Below are positions 58,691 to 64,000 of a DNA stretch of 64,000 nucleotides, in pieces. The position numbers and the translations under genes were made by a program. This DNA is from Diogma glabrata (Eukaryota > Arthropoda > Insecta > Diptera > Cylindrotomidae), in NCBI GenBank assembly GCA_963693315.1, contig CAVNZG010000991.1, forward strand, positions 98,501 through 162,500. Reading direction: 5' to 3'. Under the pieces are notes generated by a model. The model was given only the letters and a program-made list of their open reading frames with translations, had not been told where the DNA came from and ran no database searches. The number at the start of each line of letters is the position of its first letter. Position 1 is the first letter of the stretch.

Positions 58691-60994
58691 ACTAATTTAT
58701 TTAACTTTATAGGGCTTCGCAGCGGTGAAAATAATATTGGTTTTAGAGCAACTTTCGATTACATGAACAATAATTTGCTGGATCTGTTTTTGACAAACGA
58801 ACCAGATACTACGAAGACAAAAGTTGAACAACCCCTCGGAACATCGGACCATTTACTAATATCAGCAATAGTGCAATTTACATCACCGACACAAATTAAA
58901 GCAAATCCTCGCCGGGTTTGGAACTATAAACGCGCTGACTGGGAGGGACTGAGAAACTTTTATGACGAAACACCTTGGAAAACTATTTGTTGTGTTGATC
59001 AAGATCCTAGCACATCGGTAATAAGAATTTCTGAAATCATAAAAGAAGGAATGCGGCGGTTTATTCCAAATCGATTAATCACTCCTAAAACTGAGCCTTG
59101 GTTCACACGGGATGTTGATGAGGCAGTGAGGAATAAACGCAAAGCATTCAAGACGTATAACGCTAATAAAACACCTGAAACCCATAGCGCCTATAAGAAA
59201 GCCAGAAATATTAGTAAATTCAAAATAGACTTGGACAAAGACGCGTTTATCCAGAAGAAAGCAAAGAAATTCGCCGAGCACCCATCTGGCTCACGTAGCT
59301 TCTTTCAGGCAGTTAAATCAGTCCAGAGCAATTTTACTCGATCCTCTATTCCAACCTTAGTTCTGAATGACATTCCCGTGAGCGACTCGAAAGAGAAAGC
59401 GGATCTTTTGGGTCGTATTTTCGCAGAAAACTCAAACATAGTTGAACCCCCCCATTCTCCTACACTCATTCCCCCAGTTGTAACGAAAATGAAACCAATT
59501 ATTTTTCGTTGCAATATTGTACGGAAAATGCTTCTTTCTATCAATATCAACAAATCTGCTGGCCCAGACGGTATTCCGTCTGGGCCAGCAGATATTTCCC
59601 GATTTCCCGATTCTTGGAAACTGGCCAGCGTTCAACCCATATCAAAGAAAGGCAGTAAGATGGACCCTAACAATTATAGACCAATTGCAATTCTGTCGGT
59701 TTTAGCTAAAATATTTGAAAAATATGTTAACTACAATTTGATAGATTATTTGGAAATGTCGCGAATTATTGATGATAAGCAGTATGGTTTTCGTAGAAGT
59801 CATGCAACAGGTGATCTGTTAGCCTACGTATCCCATCTCTGGAACAAATCGCTGGAAAACCACGGTGAAACATTCAGTATTTCACTTGACATTTCTAAAG
59901 CATTTGATAAAGTGTGGCATAAAAATCTTATAGCTAAATTAAAATCTTATGGCATAGACCATCTTACTGTCTCATGGATTCATAGTTTTCTTACAGGTCG
60001 CCAATTTCATGTTAATTTAGATGGTATCACATCCAATATTTTCACAACCAATGCTGGGGTTCTCCAAGGTTCTGCACTCTCACCAACCTTGTTTCTTCTA
60101 TACATTAATGACTTACTTATTTCCACAGTGCACCCAATCCATAGTTTTGCTGATGACAGCACATTACATGCATCACATGCATCTCCTAAATTTCGATCTC
60201 ATACTGCAGTTACCACTGATAGAGAGTTGCTAATTGATTCCATCAACAAAGATCTGGAGCGTATAATGGAATGGGGTGATCGTAATCTCGTTTCATTTAA
60301 TCCAACCAAAACCAAATTATGCCGTCTTTCACGAATAGAGCGACATAAAAATTTTCCTATTAAAATAAACCAAGAGGAATTGCGTGAGGTTGAATCAGTT
60401 AGACTTCTTGGAGTGGATATTCAAAATAACCTGAAATGGAATAAACATGTGTTCAACCTCGCTAAATCTGCAATGCAAAAATTAGGATTCTTGAGTCGAT
60501 GTAAAAAGTATTTCAATCCCGAGCAAATTCTGCTAATCTTCAAGTCCTTTATTCGTCCATGTATGGAGTACTGCTGTCATGTTTGGGGAGGTGCTTGTCA
60601 GTCAACAATAAATTGTTTAGACTCTGTACAGAGAAAAGCAATACGGTTGATTGGTAATACCGAACTAACGGACCAGCTTGATTCACTCCAGCACAGAAGA
60701 AATGTGGCTGAATTGTCAATCTACTATAAATATAACTTTAGCGAATTCTCCTCTAAGGAAATTCAAAATATTCTTCCATCGTGTGCGCAGTATAATCGAC
60801 AAACGAGAGCTGCCGAGTTATCCCATCCATTTGTTGTACAAATACCTCGTTGTAGAACTGTGTCCTTCCAAAACGACTATTTCAATAGAGTGGCCAAATT
60901 ATGGAACTCATTGCCCTCCTCTGTATTTCCCGATGAATTTTCTCCTCAGGCATTTAAAGAAAATGTCCATCATCAGTTAAAAAAATTAGTATAG
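58658..60994 (+). CDS. LINE ORF2 fragment: endonuclease end, RT, C-terminal block
   Basis: An uninterrupted 778-codon frame; the first ATG lies in flanking sequence and family similarity starts around residue 29. Residues about 45-72 are the endonuclease end (LFLTNEPDTTKTKVEQPLG, SDH). RT follows: SAGPDGIP (about 300-307), NNYRPIAILSVLAKIFEKY, QYGFRRSHATGDLL, SLDISKAFDKVWH (catalytic Asp), GVLQGSALSPTLFLLYIND and FADD at 497-500 (second catalytic pair). The end has CRRTV-like basic text and FNRVAKLWNSLPSSVFP. The enzyme would copy LINE RNA at a nicked target. About 29 residues between DGIP and SWKLASVQP are missing and replaced by a palindrome (59555-59592), and QGS is preceded by Leu instead of the usual Pro. 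Probably inactive despite the open frame. Confidence 0.9.
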   Translation: MRVTSEIFILFTNLFNFIGLRSGENNIGFRATFDYMNNNLLDLFLTNEPDTTKTKVEQPLGTSDHLLISAIVQFTSPTQIKANPRRVWNYKRADWEGLRNFYDETPWKTICCVDQDPSTSVIRISEIIKEGMRRFIPNRLITPKTEPWFTRDVDEAVRNKRKAFKTYNANKTPETHSAYKKARNISKFKIDLDKDAFIQKKAKKFAEHPSGSRSFFQAVKSVQSNFTRSSIPTLVLNDIPVSDSKEKADLLGRIFAENSNIVEPPHSPTLIPPVVTKMKPIIFRCNIVRKMLLSININKSAGPDGIPSGPADISRFPDSWKLASVQPISKKGSKMDPNNYRPIAILSVLAKIFEKYVNYNLIDYLEMSRIIDDKQYGFRRSHATGDLLAYVSHLWNKSLENHGETFSISLDISKAFDKVWHKNLIAKLKSYGIDHLTVSWIHSFLTGRQFHVNLDGITSNIFTTNAGVLQGSALSPTLFLLYINDLLISTVHPIHSFADDSTLHASHASPKFRSHTAVTTDRELLIDSINKDLERIMEWGDRNLVSFNPTKTKLCRLSRIERHKNFPIKINQEELREVESVRLLGVDIQNNLKWNKHVFNLAKSAMQKLGFLSRCKKYFNPEQILLIFKSFIRPCMEYCCHVWGGACQSTINCLDSVQRKAIRLIGNTELTDQLDSLQHRRNVAELSIYYKYNFSEFSSKEIQNILPSCAQYNRQTRAAELSHPFVVQIPRCRTVSFQNDYFNRVAKLWNSLPSSVFPDEFSPQAFKENVHHQLKKLV

Positions 60995-61142
60995 TTATCC
61001 CTATATCCCCATTCCTTCCATTTTCCTCATCTCCTTCCTTTATAGTTGACATGGTATCTTCGGATATTCAAAGAGTCTAAATAATGAATATTTCATATTT
61101 AGTGTGCTAAACATGTCTAACTGATTAATAAAAAAAAAAAAA
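58700..61142 (+). mobile_element. 5'-truncated LINE (CR1/Jockey-like), best-preserved copy
   Basis: It runs from inside the endonuclease through RT and the C-terminal block to a short 3' UTR and a poly(A) run at 61128-61142. The 3' UTR (CCATTCCTTCC... TTCAAAGAGTCTAAATAATG... GCTAAACATGTCTAACTG) is shared with the copies at 28.0 and 61.4 kb. The left boundary is approximate: similarity to the family begins near 58742. ORF1 and most of the endonuclease are missing. Confidence 0.92.
59555..59592. repeat. perfect 17-bp palindrome, 4-nt loop, inside RT
   Basis: TCTGCTGGCCCAGACGG, then TATT, then CCGTCTGGGCCAGCAGA. The right arm is an inverted copy of the RT text encoding SAGPDG. The paralogue at 50.17-50.29 kb has ordinary sequence here, so the palindrome belongs to this copy. 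Confidence 0.97.
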
Positions 61143-61420
61143 CATATATAGGTTTTTTGTAGCTACATTTTCACATTATGAATATTAATAACACACTGTT
61201 AGTAGTTTTTACTCAATAAAAAAATCACACACGACCCGCATATACTAGTTTACTTAACATAAGGTTACTAAAGATACCCAACTATTACCACTGATGACAT
61301 GCTTAAAGCAGAAGAATTCGTTTCATCAATCAGATGAATATTGTTTATTTCAATTGCATGCCCCGTTACAACAGCAAGGATAGAGTGACCCTTTAGTTAC
61401 TTGCGTAAGGTTATGACATG
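61143..61420. other. spacer between two tail-to-tail LINEs
   Basis: 278 bp of AT-rich DNA without recognisable features. It would be the loop of a large hairpin if both LINEs were transcribed together. Confidence 0.6.
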
Positions 61421-62790
61421 TTTTTTTTTTTTTATTAAATAGTTAGACATGTTTAGCACACTAAATATGAAATAATCAATATTCAGACTCTTTGAATATC
61501 TGAAGATACCATGTTAACTATAAAGGAAAGAGATGAGGAAAATGGAAGGAATGGACATAGGGATAACTATACTAATTGTTTTAAATGACGATGGACATTT
61601 TCTTTAAATGCCTGAGGAGAAAATTCATCGGGAAATACAGAAGAGGGCATTGAGCTCAACAATTTGGCCAGTCTATTAAAATAATCGTTCTGGAAGGACA
61701 TGGTTCTACAACGAGGTATTTGGACAGCAAATGGATGAGATAACTCTGAAGTTCTTGTTCACCGATTAAATTGCGCACACGATGGAAGGATATTTTGAAT
61801 TTCCTTAGAGGAGAATTCGCTAAAGTTATACTTGTAGTAGATTGACAATTCAGCCACATTCCTTCTGTGCTGGAGTGAATCAAGCTGGTCCGTTAGTTCG
61901 GTATTAGCAATCAACCGTATTGCTTTTCTCTGTACAGAGTCTAGACATTTTATTGTTGACTGACAAGCACCTCCCAAAAAATGACAGCAGTACTCCATAC
62001 ATGGACGAATAAAGGACTTGCAGATTAGCAAAATTTGATCGGGATTGAAATACTTTTTACATCGACTCAAGAATTCTAACTTTTGCATTGTAGATTTGGC
62101 GAAGTTGAGCACATGTTTATTCCATTTCAGGTTATTTTGAATATCCACTCCAAGAAGTCTAACTGATTCAACCTCTCGCAATTCCTTATGGTTTATCTTA
62201 ATAGGGAAATTTTTATGTCGCACCATTCGTGAAAGACGGAATAGTTTAGTTTTGGTTGGATTAAATGAAACAAGATTACGATCACCCCATTCCATTATAC
62301 GATCCAGATCTTTGTTGATAGAATCAATTGGCAGCTCTTTATCAGTGGTAACTGCAGTATGAGATCAAAATTTAGTAGATGCATGTGATGCATGCAATGT
62401 GCTGTCATCAGCTAAACTATGGATTGGGTGTACTGTGGAAATAAGCAAATCATTAATGTATAGAAGAAACAAGGTTGGTGAGAGTACAGAACCTTGGGGA
62501 ACCCCAGCATTTGTCGTGAAAATATTGGATGTGATACCATCTAAATTAACATGAAATTTGCGACCTATTATCAAGCGAAATACTGAATGTTTCACCATGA
62601 TTTTCCAGTGGTTTGTTCCGGAGATGGGATACGTAGGCAAACAGATTACCTGTTGCATGACTTCTACCAAAACCATACTGCTTATCATATATAATTCGCG
62701 ACATTTCCAAATAATCTATTAGATTGTAGTTAACATATTTTTCAAATAATTTAGCCAAAACCGACAGAATTGCAATTGTGTAACGATACT
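61421..62790 (-). mobile_element. 5'-truncated LINE, same family, opposite orientation
   Basis: The poly(A) tail is a T run at 61421-61434 on the plus strand. Reading the minus strand gives the same 3' UTR, then the C-terminal block, RT thumb (ELREVESVRLLGVDIQNNLK), LADDSTLHASH (Phe to Leu in the FADD box), GVPQGSVLSPTLFLLYIND, and IAILSVLAKLFEKYVNYNLI, where the copy ends near 62785. About 35 residues between FSISLD and GRKFHVNLD are deleted, and frames shift near 62340 and 62560. Nucleotide similarity to the 58.7-kb copy is high. Here the motif is GVPQGS, suggesting that Pro is ancestral. Confidence 0.92.
61759..62295 (-). pseudogene. RT thumb and connector fragment of the inverted LINE
   Basis: A 178-codon frame from MEWGDRNLVSFNPTKTKLFR to IQNILPSCAQFNR, nearly identical to residues about 530-710 of the 58.7-kb ORF. 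It is interrupted before the WNSLP block and after the FADD region. It carries no catalytic residue itself. Confidence 0.85.
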
Positions 62791-63120
62791 GTTCCTCGCA
62801 GTTACCGGGGTTTCTCAAACTTAAAACAAAACAAAAAAAAATTGCATTTCAAAAGAAAAATGAATTCTGGAATCCTCGCCTTCGAATTTTGAAAACCTTG
62901 GGCTCTCTCACAATGTGTGGGTTTATTCCATTATCCCCATCTCAACTAGCACTTAAAATTTTTAATCAAAGAATATACCATAATCTCAGTTTCCACGGAA
63001 GGTAGACAATTTATTATAAAGAAATTAAATTATATAAACAGATCCAATATAGGAAAAAAACTATTTAATATAATAAATAAAAAGAAACAAAATAAAACGA
63101 CTCACTCTATATAATAGTAT
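62791..63120. other. non-coding DNA
   Basis: Nothing recognised. GTTACCGGGGTTTCTCAAAC near 62800 marks the LINE's truncated 5' junction area. Confidence 0.4.
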
Positions 63121-63129
63121 AGCAAGTTG

Positions 63130-63700
63130 AGGCAGATGTTGATGCTGGTGAAATGGTAATGCTGGTGTAACAATTTTAATTTTATAATGTTAACGTCTGT
63201 TCATATATGATTAATAATGCTGGTGTAACGATATAAATTTAATAATGTTGACGCTTGTTCGTATATGAATGATTGATAATGCTGGTGTAACGATGTAAAT
63301 TTGACAATGCCAATGCCTGCTCGTATATGATTGATAATGTTGGTGTAACGATTTTAATTTGATAATGCTAACGGCTGTTCGTATATGATTGATAATGCTG
63401 GTGTAAGGATGTAAATTTGACAATACTAGCGCCTGTTCGTATATGATTGATAATGCTGGTACAACAATTTTAATCTGATAACATTAACGCCTGTTCGTAT
63501 ATAATTGACAATGCTAGTATAACGATGTAAATTGACGATGCTAATGCCTGCTCGTATATGATTGATGATGCTGGTGTAACAATTTTAATTTGACAATGCT
63601 AACGCCTGCTCGTATATGATTGATAATGCTGGTGTAAATTTGACAATGCTAACGCCTGCTTGTATATGATTGATAATGCTGGTGAACGATTTTTGTATTT
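63130..63700 (+). repeat. minisatellite, about 58-60 bp unit, nine to ten copies, dimeric order
   Basis: Unit pieces are CGTATATGATTGATAATGCT, GGTGTAACGAT, a variable heptamer region, TTTGACAATGCTAACGCCTG and TT. Successive copies alternate between (A)TTTTAAT and GTAAAT at the variable position over most of the array. The minus-strand frame (SLHQHYQSYTS) is its translation and not a gene. Confidence 0.93.
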
Positions 63701-64000
63701 GTACATCTAAAATAATATAACGCTATTCGGGGAATCTGAGGCGATTCCATTAATATTATTGATCATAAAACTAAAATACGACTTGGTTCTCTCCATTCCT
63801 TTAAAAAAAAAACAAACACGTAACACTACACAATATTTTATTTAACATAATTTTATTTTTCACTTAATTTGCATAGTAAAACTAAATTACCGACTATTTG
63901 AATACAAAATGACTATTTTAATTACAATGCAGCACTACACGAAATGACCTACGGCCATTTTACATAAACTAATTTTATTTTTCACTTAATTAACATTGAT
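63701..64000. other. AT-rich non-coding DNA
   Basis: ATAATTTTATTTTTCACTTAATT occurs at about 63848 and again at about 63970 (a direct repeat 120 bp apart). Nothing else recognised. Confidence 0.5.

Noticed and set aside
60021..60980. additional frames overlapping the LINE ORF on either strand
   Set aside because: Shadows of the 778-codon frame; composition and motifs fit only that frame.
63211..63423. minus-strand protein with SLHQHYQSYTS repeats
   Set aside because: Translation of the minisatellite.
1..64000. CRISPR array, prophage, operon or rRNA
   Set aside because: No spacer-repeat pattern, bacterial ribosome sites or rRNA-like sequence anywhere; tandem repeats here are contiguous satellites.

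Overview
The window is AT-rich eukaryotic DNA, most likely from an insect and perhaps a dipteran. It carries arthropod-type LINEs, hAT, PIF/Harbinger and Ty3/gypsy debris, and at least one short segment with textbook spliceosomal splice sites. There are no operons, rRNA genes, CRISPR arrays or bacterial genes. No intact host gene is visible. The window reads as intergenic or long-intron DNA that has absorbed many generations of transposons and tandem repeats. The species is inference; the transposon calls rest on motifs and on end structures seen directly.

Region by region. 1-6 kb: a minus-strand LINE fragment (587-1715), then plain AT-rich DNA. 6-12.6 kb: a decayed RTE-like LINE on the minus strand (about 7.0-9.6 kb), split by a two-headed tRNA-derived SINE flanked by a perfect 26-bp target-site duplication, then another LINE 3' remnant and degenerate AT-rich repeats. 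12.6-21 kb: dispersed repeats, a candidate minus-strand exon at 14.4-14.6 kb, a PIF/Harbinger transposase scrap, a 112-bp tandem array and a 45-nt candidate micro-exon at 19.73 kb. 21-24 kb: a MITE-like element and a compact tyrosine-recombinase element whose dead gene lies between inverted repeats. 26.3-30.1 kb: a (TATTCTCA)n satellite invaded by a 5'-truncated LINE. 30.6-32.6 kb: a non-autonomous element with about 136-bp inverted termini. 32.7-36.7 kb: three blocks of a minisatellite built on GGTGCAAC. 40.5-48.0 kb: two non-autonomous elements with 8-bp target duplications (hAT type), a gypsy RT fragment, LINE scraps and a palindromic element with an (AT)n core. 49-55 kb: a badly decayed LINE copy, Helitron-like coding fragments and a LINE with RT plus RNase H. 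56.9-57.5 kb: a degenerate tandem array. 58.7-62.8 kb: two copies of one LINE family, tail to tail; one keeps a 778-codon ORF but has a 17-bp perfect palindrome in place of part of its RT. 63.1-63.7 kb: a minisatellite with an alternating two-monomer structure.

Five segments (28.0-29.2, 44.9-45.0, 49.7-50.7, 58.7-61.1 and 61.4-62.8 kb) belong to one LINE family, so that family has been active repeatedly here. No working multi-gene system was found. The most unusual objects are the tyrosine-recombinase element with inverted ends, the long-TIR element, the SINE with two tRNA heads, the LINE palindrome and the micro-exon.
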